Shown here: one piece after another, positions 34,502 through 43,381 of the stretch | Numbering within the stretch: position 1 is the stretch's first letter | Layout of the letters: every line of letters starts with the position of its first letter | Assembly (NCBI GenBank): GCA_905182475.1 | Contig: CAJJBR010000040.1 | Coordinates: 1 to 54,153 of the forward strand | Length of the DNA: 54,153 bases | Source: Akkermansiaceae bacterium | GTDB taxonomy: Bacteria > Verrucomicrobiota > Verrucomicrobiia > Verrucomicrobiales > Akkermansiaceae | Direction: 5' to 3' | Position numbers and translations under genes: made by a program | Notes under the pieces: generated by a model | What the model was told of the DNA's origin: nothing | Seen by the model: the letters and a program-made list of their open reading frames with translations, nothing else | Database searches by the model: none

Positions 34502-35224
34502 ATGCGGACTGCAATTTTCGGCGACATACACGCGAACCTCGAAGCACTGGATGCCGTAATGTCCGACTCGCAAAAACAGGAGGTGACAAACTACGTCTGT
34601 CTCGGCGACGTCGTGGGATACAATGCAGATCCGGTAGCATGCCTTAACCGCATCCGCGATATGGGCTGTCCGACGGTGAAAGGAAACCACGACATGGATG
34701 CCTCGGAAGACCATAGCTTGGACTCCATGAACCCTGTCGCAGCCACCGCACTCAACTGGACCCGCGAGCAGCTTGATGACGACCAGCGCCTGTGGCTGAA
34801 AAAACTCCGCATGGTGCGCCAGGTTTCCGACTACACCATCGTCCACAGCACTCTCGATCAACCGGCGCACTGGAACTACGTCACCAACCGCTTCGACGCC
34901 ATGTCGAACTTCTCCTACCAGTTCACCCAACTTTGCTTTCACGGCCACACCCACGTCCCGCGCGTATACGTAAAATCCGACAAAGTCCGTGAAGTTCCGG
35001 CGGAATCCGTCGAAATCGAGAAAAACACCAAATATTTCATCAATGTCGGCTCCGTAGGCCAGCCCCGCGACGGCGATCCGCGTGCCTGCTACGCGATCTA
35101 CGACCACAAAACGAAGCTAATTGTCTTCCGACGGATTGATTACGACATCAAGAAAACCCAGAAGAAAATCCGCGATGCCGGGCTTCCGGATGTGCTCGCC
35201 GAGAGGCTAGCAGAAGGCAGGTAG
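34502..35224 (+). CDS. Metallophosphoesterase (calcineurin-like)
   Basis: A 240-residue YfcE/diadenosine-tetraphosphatase-like phosphoesterase. Metal motifs: FGDIHANLEAL (D-x-H), CLGDVVGYNADP (GD), VKGNHDMDAS (GNH), the His in TIVHSTL, and FHGHTHVPRVY (GHxH). The ATG at 34502 places the DxH motif at residues 8-10, as in the family; an upstream in-frame start in 34409 adds unrelated residues. The substrate may be a nucleotide or phosphoprotein and cannot be told. Cytoplasmic. Confidence 0.87.
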   Translation: MRTAIFGDIHANLEALDAVMSDSQKQEVTNYVCLGDVVGYNADPVACLNRIRDMGCPTVKGNHDMDASEDHSLDSMNPVAATALNWTREQLDDDQRLWLKKLRMVRQVSDYTIVHSTLDQPAHWNYVTNRFDAMSNFSYQFTQLCFHGHTHVPRVYVKSDKVREVPAESVEIEKNTKYFINVGSVGQPRDGDPRACYAIYDHKTKLIVFRRIDYDIKKTQKKIRDAGLPDVLAERLAEGR

Positions 35225-35498
35225 AACGATAATACCGTGGTGCACTCTATGAATGAGGAAGGTCGCCGCCTGGACGGCGAGTACCGTGGAACATTTATAG
35301 CAATTGCGTGGAACACGCTTTCCCGCTTGACTCAGCCCCGGTGCTTTCCAATTCTTTCCCTCTGCCCGCAGGTTCATACTGACGGGAGGCCAAACAGGTG
35401 CTTGCCATACAAGCAGGACGAATCCCGCGCAAGCCAGAATCGTCCACTCATTTTTTATAACTCTATAATCTTCAACCTTTTCCACATACAACCCCTTC
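35225..35498. other. Intergenic region upstream of mreB
   Basis: A 274-base gap with no convincing gene; the frames here give only short peptides. It includes AAGGTCGCCGCCTGGACGGC (near 35262-35281), a GC-rich inverted-repeat-like patch, and near the end an AT-rich stretch with a TATAAT box. Confidence 0.5.
35464..35469 (+). promoter_or_regulatory. Possible -10 box for the mre operon
   Basis: A perfect TATAAT 30 bases before the mreB ATG, in a sharply AT-rich stretch (TTTTTTATAACTC before it). No good -35 hexamer is present at 16-18 bases. Confidence 0.4.
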
Positions 35499-36527
35499 AT
35501 GTTCAATAAATTTTTTGGAAACATGTTTTCAAGCGACATCGGAATCGATCTCGGCACAGCAAACACGCTCATCAATGTAAAAGACCACGGAATCGTCCTT
35601 CGCGAGCCTTCCGTAGTAGCCGTCCGAGCCGGAACCAACGAGGTTCTCGCCGTCGGTGACGATGCAAAGCGCATGCTCGGACGGACTCCGGGCAACATCG
35701 TGGCTATCCGTCCGCTCAAGGACGGGGTGATCGCGGATTTCGAAGTCACCGAGGCGATGCTCCGGCATTTCATCAAAAAGGTAAACAAGGGTCGCCGCTC
35801 GAACCCGCGCGTTCTCATCGCTATCCCTTCCGGCATCACGGAAGTCGAGCGCCGCGCCGTCCGCGAATCCGCGGAGCAAGCAGGAGCCCGTGAAGTTTAC
35901 CTCATCGAGGAACCAATGGCCGCCGCAATCGGAGTCGGCCTTCCAGTCCAAGAGGCATCCGGAAACATGATCGTCGATATCGGCGGTGGCACCACAGAAG
36001 TGGCATTGATTTCCCTTTCCGGAATCGTTTACGCCCGCTCAGTCCGCACCGCAGGCGACGAGCTGGACGAATCCATCATCCAATACATGAAGCGCGCCTA
36101 CAACCTGATGATTGGTGAGCGCACTTCCGAGGAAATTAAAATCCGCCTCGGCTCCGCAGCCCCGCTTCCGAAGGAAATCACCATGGAAGTGAAAGGTCGC
36201 GACCTCGTTGCCGGTCTTCCCAAAACGATCACCATCACCTCGCAGGAAATCCGCGAGGCCATGGCAGACCCACTCAACACCATCGTTGACGCCGTCCGCA
36301 CCACCTTGGAACGCTGCCCTCCCGAGCTTGCTGCAGACCTTGTAGACCGCGGAATCGTTCTCGCAGGTGGTGGCGCCCTTCTCAAGGGGCTGGATCGTCT
36401 CCTCCGTGAGGAAACCGGCCTCCCCGTCCACGTCGCGGAGGATCCCCTCAGTGCCGTTGCCGAAGGAACAGGGAAGGCACTTCAGGAGCTTGCCCTTCTG
36501 AAGCGTGTTACCAACACAGACCGCTGA
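35499..36527 (+). CDS. mreB: Rod-shape-determining actin homologue
   Basis: A 342-residue MreB. Actin-type phosphate motifs: [13 protein letters not shown] (phosphate 1), [16 protein letters not shown] (phosphate 2), and [16 protein letters not shown] (adenosine). Other parts such as [17 protein letters not shown] and [15 protein letters not shown] are standard. It forms membrane-bound filaments that guide cell-wall synthesis during elongation. The N-terminal [10 protein letters not shown] could be an amphipathic membrane anchor. First gene of mreB-mreC-mreD-mrdA-rng. Confidence 0.97.
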   Translation: MFNKFFGNMFSSDIGIDLGTANTLINVKDHGIVLREPSVVAVRAGTNEVLAVGDDAKRMLGRTPGNIVAIRPLKDGVIADFEVTEAMLRHFIKKVNKGRRSNPRVLIAIPSGITEVERRAVRESAEQAGAREVYLIEEPMAAAIGVGLPVQEASGNMIVDIGGGTTEVALISLSGIVYARSVRTAGDELDESIIQYMKRAYNLMIGERTSEEIKIRLGSAAPLPKEITMEVKGRDLVAGLPKTITITSQEIREAMADPLNTIVDAVRTTLERCPPELAADLVDRGIVLAGGGALLKGLDRLLREETGLPVHVAEDPLSAVAEGTGKALQELALLKRVTNTDR

Positions 36528-36567
36528 GCACTGACTAGCCGCCGGGATATTTCCCCGGCTCACGGCC

Positions 36568-37374
36568 ATGAAACCGCTCAACCTCATCGCACTACTTCTC
36601 TTCCTAGCGGGAGCGACTTGGGCGCTTACGCGCAGTGAACCAGTGGTGCGCGAGATCCAGGTAGCGTACTTCAAAGCAATCGCCCCCACCCTGAAAGCTG
36701 GTTCGGCTATTGAGACCAAAGCACGGAACCTGCTGGAAGAAACCAAGCATTCCAAGGAATACCAAGTGAAGCTTTCCGCGATCGAAAGCGAGATCGGCCG
36801 GCTGCGCATCATCGAGTCCCGCTTCCAGGCACTCGAGCGGGAAAACGCCGAACTCCGCCATGCTCTGAATTTCAAGAAAGCGACCAACTTCGACGTCGTA
36901 GCCGCACAGATCATCCGCCGCCACCCAACTACCTGGTGGCAAACCATGGAGATTGATGCAGGTGAAGACCGCGGGATAGGAATCCAACTCTCCGTCCTTT
37001 CCAACGACGGCCTTGTCGGCATCATCGACCGACCGTTCAAGCGCCGTTCGTCCGTCCTCCTGGTCACGGATGAAAAATGCCAGGTCTCGGTTCGTGTCGA
37101 AAACTCACCCGAGGTTGGCATCCTCAGCGGGCAGCGCGGCGAGTTCGATAACAACCCGACACTCCGTCTCCGCTTCCTTTCCAAAGACGCTGCGCTCAGA
37201 CCGGGTCAGCGCGTCTTCACCACCGGTCGAGGTGGGATCTTTCAACCCAACATTCTCGTTGGCTCCATCATCTCGGTTGAAAAAGGTTCGCTCGACTCGG
37301 AAGCCCTGGTAAAACCCGCTGTTGATCTCAGCGACCTCGGCACCGTCTTCGTCGTCCTTTCTGAAAACCACTGA
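36568..37374 (+). CDS. mreC: Rod-shape-determining protein MreC
   Basis: A 268-residue bitopic protein with an N-terminal transmembrane helix (LNLIALLLFLAGATWAL), a coiled coil (about 45-95: SKEYQVKLSAIESEIGRL and ERENAELRHAL) and a beta-rich periplasmic domain with VVAAQIIRRHPTTWWQTMEI, IDAGEDRGIG and LVGIIDRPFKRRSSVLLVTD. MreC organises PBP2 and the elongasome. It lies 40 bases after mreB. Confidence 0.94.
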   Translation: MKPLNLIALLLFLAGATWALTRSEPVVREIQVAYFKAIAPTLKAGSAIETKARNLLEETKHSKEYQVKLSAIESEIGRLRIIESRFQALERENAELRHALNFKKATNFDVVAAQIIRRHPTTWWQTMEIDAGEDRGIGIQLSVLSNDGLVGIIDRPFKRRSSVLLVTDEKCQVSVRVENSPEVGILSGQRGEFDNNPTLRLRFLSKDAALRPGQRVFTTGRGGIFQPNILVGSIISVEKGSLDSEALVKPAVDLSDLGTVFVVLSENH

Positions 37375-37386
37375 TTTCCTACCCAT

Positions 37387-37965
37387 TTGTTCCGCTACAA
37401 CCTCAGCACCGTTTTTCTTTTGCTCGCCGCTTTCCTGGTTCAGCAATTCGTGCCTGCGTTGACCGGACTGAGCCACTCCCGCATCCTCATCGTCCACCTC
37501 GTTTTCCTCTGCGCAGCGGTCACAGTGGCCACCCCTACCATGTTGTTACTCGCATTCATAGCCGGATGCCTGTGGGATGCACATTGCTCGATGGCTCCGA
37601 TCACTGCAGATCCCGAGGTCTATACACAGCCGGTAGAGTCGCTCCGCTTCGGCTATTCCATCCTGCTCTTCGCTGCGATGGGCTTCCTCATGCAGGGACT
37701 GAATCCACTTTTCCGTCAGGGGAAATGGCAGTTCTCCGCGCTCCTGACCGGGGTCGCTATTTTCCTCTATCTTACTGCCGAGTTCATCCTGATCTCTTTT
37801 GTTCGCGGGGATTTCACCGTCACACGATCCATCATCCGACTTCTTTCCTATACGTCGCTACTCACGATGCTATTTTCACCTATCATCTTCTGGTTGCTCT
37901 ACCGGATCGCGAAGATATTCGAGTACTCGCTCTATCCGGAGGCTAACAGACCAAAACGTAGATAA
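37387..37965 (+). CDS. mreD: Rod-shape-determining membrane protein MreD
   Basis: A 192-residue protein with about five or six transmembrane helices (VFLLLAAFLVQQFVPAL, ILIVHLVFLCAAVTVATPTM, GYSILLFAAMGFLMQG, ALLTGVAIFLYLTAEFILI, and a last one near 150-170). MreD is poorly conserved; topology and its place after mreC identify it. The start codon is TTG, 12 bases after the mreC stop; no upstream ATG or GTG is in frame there. Confidence 0.87.
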   Translation: MFRYNLSTVFLLLAAFLVQQFVPALTGLSHSRILIVHLVFLCAAVTVATPTMLLLAFIAGCLWDAHCSMAPITADPEVYTQPVESLRFGYSILLFAAMGFLMQGLNPLFRQGKWQFSALLTGVAIFLYLTAEFILISFVRGDFTVTRSIIRLLSYTSLLTMLFSPIIFWLLYRIAKIFEYSLYPEANRPKRR

Positions 37966-37968
37966 GCC

Positions 37969-40161
37969 ATGGAACCACGCTTCAGACTCCGCCTTTATCT
38001 TCTCACTGCTCTCATCCTTGTGGGCTTCGGCACCCTCCTGTCCCAGCTCCACGAGTTCCAGATCGAGCGGCGCGACGAGTTCCAAGCTCTAGTCCCCGGC
38101 AACCGCACTGTCACCGTCCGCGAGCCGGGTATTCGCGGTGAAATTTCCGACCGGAATGGAATCCCCCTCGCCCGCAATCTACGGAACTACGTGGTCTCTT
38201 TTAACCTCGAGGAGATCCAGCGCGCCTACAGTCTCCAGCATGACCAGACACCGACTCTGGATCGTCTCACCACACGTGGTGGACTTCCCGGAAAACGTAA
38301 GGAGAAAGACATTGTCGCCATCGTCAATGAGTGGACGATCAAGCCGCTCCAAGAGCTGGGGCTCGCAAAAAACTACAACGCATCCGCCCTCCGCACCCAT
38401 TATCTCACCCACGGAGGCCTCGTCCCTTTCACCTACCGCTCGGATCTTACCTATGAGGATTTTGCCCGGCTAGCGGAGCGGAATCTTGAGTTCCCCGGCG
38501 TCACACTCGGCATCCGCCCGCAGCGCCAGTACCCATACGGCACTCTCGCTTCCCACGTTATCGGATACTTGAAGCAATGGGAGAAAGGCGACATCTCTTC
38601 TGCCGACAAGCGTGCCTTCGACCACTACATCGGCGAGGAAAAAGGCATCGCAGGTATTGAGGCGACAATGGACGAATACCTGCGCGGGCCTGAAGGACGG
38701 AAAACCGTCCTAAAGGATGAAAAAGGCCGCACCATCGGCATGCTCGATTTCACCCGCCCCGGAATCGGTTCCCATGTCGAACTCTCCATTGATGCGCGCA
38801 TCCAGTTCCTATTGGAAAATACACTGCGCCGCGCCGGTCGTGCCGCCGGTGTCGTAATGGACGTCCGCACTGGCGAGGTGCTCGCAATGGCCTCGGTGCC
38901 TGATTATGATCCAAACGCATTTATCCCGTCTATCTCCCGCGAAAAATTCCTATCCTACAACTCCAACCCGCAGCTCTCGCCGTTTTCCAATCGTGCGATC
39001 TCCTCTTTCGAGCCTGGCTCGACAATGAAGATCCCTACCGCAATCGCGGGTTCCATCCAAGGACTGGCCGATAATTCGTTTACCTGCGACGGTTACGTCC
39101 CTTACGGAAAACACAAAATCGGCTGCTGGCTATGGAATATGAAGAGAGGCAGTCACGGCGCGATGAGGCTCCCTGAAGCGCTTCAAAAATCCTGCAATCC
39201 CTATTTCAACAAAATGGCGAACGCGATCCGATGGAAAGGCATGGTCGATGGCTTTTCGCTAGTTGGTTTCGGGAAAAAAACCGGTATCGAACTTCCCAAT
39301 GAAGACCCGGGAATCCTTCCCGGCTCCCGTGCATGGCGTGCCGCCCGGCCCGGTGCGGTCATGACTCCGGCACTAACCGCAATGATGTCCATCGGCCAGG
39401 GCGACATGCTTGCCAGCCCGCTCCAACTTGCTGGCATGGTTTCAACGGTTGCCAACGGCGGGAAATATTACCAACCACGCCTCGTCAAAAAGGTTACCGC
39501 TGAGGATGGAACAATTCTCCTTCCGGATTTCCCCAAACTCAAAGTCGATCTTCTCCAATCCGGAGTAAAGGAAAGCGACCTCGAAAACATCCGCCTCGGT
39601 ATGTGGAAGGCTGTGAACGAGGCCGGCGGAACCGCAGGAAAAGTCCGTATGGACGATGTGGAAATCGCAGGAAAATCAGGAACCGCCCAGACCGTGGACA
39701 ACGGGAAGAAATCGAACAACTCGTGGATCGCCTCCTTCGCTCCTTTCGATGAACCACGCTACGCAGTCGTGATCATGGCTCAGGCAGCCGGTTCGGGCGG
39801 TGGTGTCTGCGGCCCGCTGGTGAACACCGTTTACCAAGGAATTTTCGCACAAGAAAAAGGCATGCGCCTCCCGCTCAAACCCCAAACGGAATACGCAGGA
39901 AACCTTACTTTCATCAAAAGAATCGAACCGCTGGAAGACGTTCTCGCATCTATAGAAGCATCCGAGATTCCAGACGCTCTAGCTGATACTGTCGCATCCG
40001 GCGACGATGTCAGCGAAACCGGTGATGAGGTTGCGGATATCATTCCAATCAACACACCAATCAACACAACTCCACGCGATACATCCCCGAAACCAACAAT
40101 CACCCAGGAAACCGACCGCGAGGGACAAGTGATCCCCCGTGCCACCCCGATCAGGGAATGA
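37969..40161 (+). CDS. mrdA: Penicillin-binding protein 2 (elongasome transpeptidase)
   Basis: A 730-residue class B PBP. N-terminal transmembrane helix (LRLYLLTALILVGFGTLLSQL), PBP dimerisation domain with VREPGIRGEISDRNGIPLA, and a transpeptidase domain with the active serine in FEPGSTMKIPTA (SxxK), the SCN motif in LQKSCNPYFNKM, and KSGTAQT in AGKSGTAQTVDNG, where the usual Thr of K-T-G is Ser. The last 100 residues are Thr/Pro/Asp-rich and probably disordered. Starts three bases after mreD and overlaps rng by four bases. Confidence 0.95.
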   Translation: MEPRFRLRLYLLTALILVGFGTLLSQLHEFQIERRDEFQALVPGNRTVTVREPGIRGEISDRNGIPLARNLRNYVVSFNLEEIQRAYSLQHDQTPTLDRLTTRGGLPGKRKEKDIVAIVNEWTIKPLQELGLAKNYNASALRTHYLTHGGLVPFTYRSDLTYEDFARLAERNLEFPGVTLGIRPQRQYPYGTLASHVIGYLKQWEKGDISSADKRAFDHYIGEEKGIAGIEATMDEYLRGPEGRKTVLKDEKGRTIGMLDFTRPGIGSHVELSIDARIQFLLENTLRRAGRAAGVVMDVRTGEVLAMASVPDYDPNAFIPSISREKFLSYNSNPQLSPFSNRAISSFEPGSTMKIPTAIAGSIQGLADNSFTCDGYVPYGKHKIGCWLWNMKRGSHGAMRLPEALQKSCNPYFNKMANAIRWKGMVDGFSLVGFGKKTGIELPNEDPGILPGSRAWRAARPGAVMTPALTAMMSIGQGDMLASPLQLAGMVSTVANGGKYYQPRLVKKVTAEDGTILLPDFPKLKVDLLQSGVKESDLENIRLGMWKAVNEAGGTAGKVRMDDVEIAGKSGTAQTVDNGKKSNNSWIASFAPFDEPRYAVVIMAQAAGSGGGVCGPLVNTVYQGIFAQEKGMRLPLKPQTEYAGNLTFIKRIEPLEDVLASIEASEIPDALADTVASGDDVSETGDEVADIIPINTPINTTPRDTSPKPTITQETDREGQVIPRATPIRE

Positions 40162-41792
40162 GCCGGTTTCTCCAATTAATTCCAAAACTTCAACCAACCA
40201 CAAACGTGATCAAAAAAATTAAACGACTTCTCGGCATCGGCAATACCGATCCATCCCTAGGCAATACCATCATCGTAAACGTAGAAAAACTCGAACGCCG
40301 CGTCGCCCTCATTGAGGACGGCGTGCTTGAGGAATACACCGTAGAGCGCGAAGGCGATCAGAACATCGTCGGAGGTATCTTCAAAGGCCGCGTGAAAAAC
40401 ATCGAGCAAGGACTAAAGGCGATGTTCGTCGATATCGGCCTCGATAAAAACGCATTCCTCCACTTCTGGGACGCCATCCCTGCCGCCCTCGATGGAGGCC
40501 TGGAAGAGATCCAGCGGGAAGGCAAGCGTAAGCCTCAGAAGAAAATCACTTCGAAAGACATCCCGAGCATTTACCCTATCGGCTCAGACATCGTGATTCA
40601 GGTCTCCAAAGGCCCCATCGGAACCAAAGGGCCACGCGTTACCACAAATATTTCTCTCGCCGGTCGCTACCTGGTGCTCATGCCCTTCACCGAGCAATTC
40701 GGTATCTCCCGCAAGATCGACGATCCGAAGGAACGCCAGCGCCTCCGCCGCATCGTCCAGAAACTTTCCGTCCCGGAAGGCATGGGCATCATCATGCGTA
40801 CAGTCGCCCAAGGCACCCGCGCCCGCCATTTCGTCCGCGATCTCGCGATGCTCTTAGAGCAATGGGACGCAATCGACCAACGCCGCGCCAACAATCCCGC
40901 CCCGTGCTGCGTTTTCCAGGAGCCAAACCTGATCGAACGCACCGCTCGCGATTTCCTCACCGAGGAAGTGGATCAGGTACTCTGCGATGACGAGGAGACT
41001 GCCGAACTGATCCGCGAAATCTCAGGGAAAATTTCCCGCCGCGCGAAACGCCGCATCCACCACCTCCCCACCGCATCACAGCCGATTTTCGAAAGGGTAA
41101 ATATTCAGAATCAGATCGACGAGGCCTTCTCCCGACAGGTCTGGCTCAAATGCGGCGGCTACATCGTCATTGATGAGACCGAAGCCCTCATTTCCGTGGA
41201 CGTGAACACAGGCCGGAACCGTGGCTCTAAGGATGTGGACAAGATGATCCTGCAGACCAACATCGAATCTGCCGAGGAAGTCGCCCGCCAGCTCCGCTTG
41301 CGTAACATCGGCGGTCTTGTCGTCGTGGACTTTATCGACATGCGCCACCGCCGTGACCAGATGGCGGTATACAAGGCGATGAAGGAGCGGGTGAAAAAGG
41401 ATAAAGCCAAGACCCAGATCCTCCAGATCTCCTCCATCGGTCTGATGGAAATGACCCGCCAGCGCCTCAACGAATCCCTACGGGATTCGATGTACGAGCC
41501 ATGCCCCTACTGCCAGGGTCGCGGCCGCGTAAAGACCCCGATGACCATGTCTATCGAGATCCAGCGCCGCCTCAACACGGTCATCCAAACCCACCGCGAC
41601 CAAGTAGGCGACCTGATCGTCATTGTAAACTCGGACGTCCTAAACCGCTTCAAACAGGAAGATGCGAAAGTCCTAGTGGAACTCGAGCGTACGCATTCCG
41701 GACGCCTCATCTTCCGCTCGGATCCCACACTCAATCGAGAGCGTTTCGCCGTGGTCGACGCTGCTACTGAGAAAACAATTGAACAAGGATAG
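40158..41792 (+). CDS. rng: Ribonuclease E/G family endoribonuclease
   Basis: A 544-residue RNase G-type enzyme. It contains an S1-like RNA-binding domain (about 55-160: IVGGIFKGRVKNIEQGLKAM with FVDIG), RNase H-like and DNase I-like subdomains, the catalytic Asp pair in LISVDVNTGRNRGS and GGLVVVDFIDMRHRRDQM, and the zinc-link C-x-x-C in YEPCPYCQGRG. It cleaves single-stranded RNA in mRNA turnover and 16S maturation. The length fits RNase G rather than long RNase E. The ATG overlaps mrdA (ATGA); a GTG at 40206 is an alternative. rng beside mreBCD is also known in Proteobacteria. Confidence 0.94.
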   Translation: MSRFLQLIPKLQPTTNVIKKIKRLLGIGNTDPSLGNTIIVNVEKLERRVALIEDGVLEEYTVEREGDQNIVGGIFKGRVKNIEQGLKAMFVDIGLDKNAFLHFWDAIPAALDGGLEEIQREGKRKPQKKITSKDIPSIYPIGSDIVIQVSKGPIGTKGPRVTTNISLAGRYLVLMPFTEQFGISRKIDDPKERQRLRRIVQKLSVPEGMGIIMRTVAQGTRARHFVRDLAMLLEQWDAIDQRRANNPAPCCVFQEPNLIERTARDFLTEEVDQVLCDDEETAELIREISGKISRRAKRRIHHLPTASQPIFERVNIQNQIDEAFSRQVWLKCGGYIVIDETEALISVDVNTGRNRGSKDVDKMILQTNIESAEEVARQLRLRNIGGLVVVDFIDMRHRRDQMAVYKAMKERVKKDKAKTQILQISSIGLMEMTRQRLNESLRDSMYEPCPYCQGRGRVKTPMTMSIEIQRRLNTVIQTHRDQVGDLIVIVNSDVLNRFKQEDAKVLVELERTHSGRLIFRSDPTLNRERFAVVDAATEKTIEQG

Positions 41793-41879
41793 GCCCTCTA
41801 AGCCATGTTTCTTGAAGAACCCTTCATATTCAGCCGCATTGCAATCTAGACATAAAAATTTCCTTCCCTAACTTTTACC

Positions 41880-43283
41880 ATGTCACCAAAAACAAAGCTC
41901 ATTGTAACCCTCGGTCCCGCAACTGAAACACCCGAGATGATTGGAAAACTCATCGACGGCGGGGTCAACGTGTTCAGGCTCAACATGAGCCATGCGAAAC
42001 ACGAATGGGCGGCGGAAATGACTAAGATCGTCCGTCGCGAGTCCGATGCAAGGGAGGGACATGCCGCCGTCCTTTTCGATCTGACTGGGCCTTCCATCCG
42101 CACCGGCGATCTTGAAAAGGCGTTCGAACTGAAGGAAGGCGACAAGGTGGAATTCCGTCGTGAGGATGCGGAGCCGTCCATCCCCTTTTCAACCACCGTG
42201 AACTATCCGGGTATGATGGGGGACGTAACCGCCGGAAACATCCTCGTTGTGGACAATGGCGCTTTGCTCATGCACATCGACCGAGTCGCGGACGACCGGA
42301 TCATTTGCGATGTCCGAACTCCCGGATCGATGGGTTCCCGCCGACACATCAATCTCCCCGGAGTTCGGCTCAACCTCCCCGCACTAACCAAGAAGGATCA
42401 CAAGGACCTGGCTCTTGCAGTGGAATGTGGTGCCGACTACATCGCTGGTTCCTTTGTCCGTGATGCTGCGCACGTCCGCGAACTCCGCGAAGCAATGGAA
42501 GCACTCGAAGGCGAGGCACAAATCGTGGCGAAGATCGAAGACCAGGAAGCCGTGCGCAACATCGATGCAATCATCCAAATTTCAGACGTGATTATGGTCG
42601 CGCGTGGTGATCTAGGAATCGAAGTCGATTTCGAAGACCTTCCCATCCTCCAGCGCCGTATTGTGAAGCGCTGCCACGAGCTGGGAACACGCGTGATCGT
42701 CGCCACACAACTTCTCGAATCCATGATCACAAGCCCTACCCCGACCCGTGCGGAAGCCACCGATGTGATGAACGCCGCTTACGAAGAGGCGGATTGCCTG
42801 ATGCTTTCCGGGGAAACTTCCGTCGGTCGATATCCGGAGCGTTGCGTGGAAGCACTTGTTCGCATCGCCTCACGCATTGAGCGATCAGGTGGCCACGGCT
42901 TCGGCCAAAACGTGATCCTCCGCGACGAGCGGCAGAAAACAGCACGAGCCGCCGTCACACTCGCGGATTCCCTCCCGGACTGCCGTTTCGTGATCCTCAC
43001 CCGGCGCGGTGTGCTCGCAAACCACATCGCCCTGATGCGCCCAAAGACAAGCCCGCTGTATGCAGTCACTCCAAAGGAAACGGTCTGCCGACAGCTTTCC
43101 CTCACGCGCGGGGTCACCGCATTCCAGATGTCCTTTTCCTCAAACATCGAAGAGACCGTCGAGCGCGCGACCGAAGTACTGCGAGCGCAAGGACTCGTCC
43201 GAGCCGGAACTCCCATCGTGATCGTGTCAGATATTCTCTCCGATCATTTTGCGGCGAACTCGATCCTGCTCCACCACGCGTAA
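41880..43283 (+). CDS. pyk: Pyruvate kinase
   Basis: A 467-residue pyruvate kinase, the last glycolytic step. Motifs: IVTLGPATETPEMI, GVNVFRLNMSHAKHEW (substrate loop), KIEDQEAVRNIDAI, VARGDLGIEVDFEDLPILQR (metal-binding Glu/Asp), and ATQLLESMITSPTPTRAEAT (the family signature with active Thr). Length is normal, with A, B and C domains; the C domain (about 350-467) seems complete. A palindromic element begins at its stop and fills the gap to leuS. Confidence 0.96.
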   Translation: MSPKTKLIVTLGPATETPEMIGKLIDGGVNVFRLNMSHAKHEWAAEMTKIVRRESDAREGHAAVLFDLTGPSIRTGDLEKAFELKEGDKVEFRREDAEPSIPFSTTVNYPGMMGDVTAGNILVVDNGALLMHIDRVADDRIICDVRTPGSMGSRRHINLPGVRLNLPALTKKDHKDLALAVECGADYIAGSFVRDAAHVRELREAMEALEGEAQIVAKIEDQEAVRNIDAIIQISDVIMVARGDLGIEVDFEDLPILQRRIVKRCHELGTRVIVATQLLESMITSPTPTRAEATDVMNAAYEEADCLMLSGETSVGRYPERCVEALVRIASRIERSGGHGFGQNVILRDERQKTARAAVTLADSLPDCRFVILTRRGVLANHIALMRPKTSPLYAVTPKETVCRQLSLTRGVTAFQMSFSSNIEETVERATEVLRAQGLVRAGTPIVIVSDILSDHFAANSILLHHA

Positions 43284-43379
43284 CAAGGATTGGCTGCATT
43301 CTGCTGCCAGATAAGCAACGGGAAATAGCCTAGGGTTGTGTGCTTGGGTTGTTGGGCAGCAGAATGCAGCCCCTCCTTG
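43284..43379. repeat. Palindromic intergenic element, copy 3
   Basis: Left arm 43284-43308, right arm 43355-43379, near-perfect inverted repeats with the GGCTGCATTCTGCTGCC core and a 46-bp centre. The element exactly fills the gap between the pyk stop (43281-43283) and the leuS stop (43382-43384). Confidence 0.88.
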
Positions 43380-43381
43380 GA

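Noticed and set aside
35207..35500. Minus-strand frame of about 97 codons upstream of mreB (starts near 35500)
   Set aside because: Composition and lack of a family argue for a shadow frame over an intergenic repeat-like region.
35237..35509. 90-codon plus-strand frame upstream of mreB
   Set aside because: No ribosome site, no recognisable domain, and overlaps the mreB start and its likely promoter.
36039..37184. 381-codon minus-strand frame opposite mreB/mreC
   Set aside because: Antisense shadow of two clearly conserved genes.
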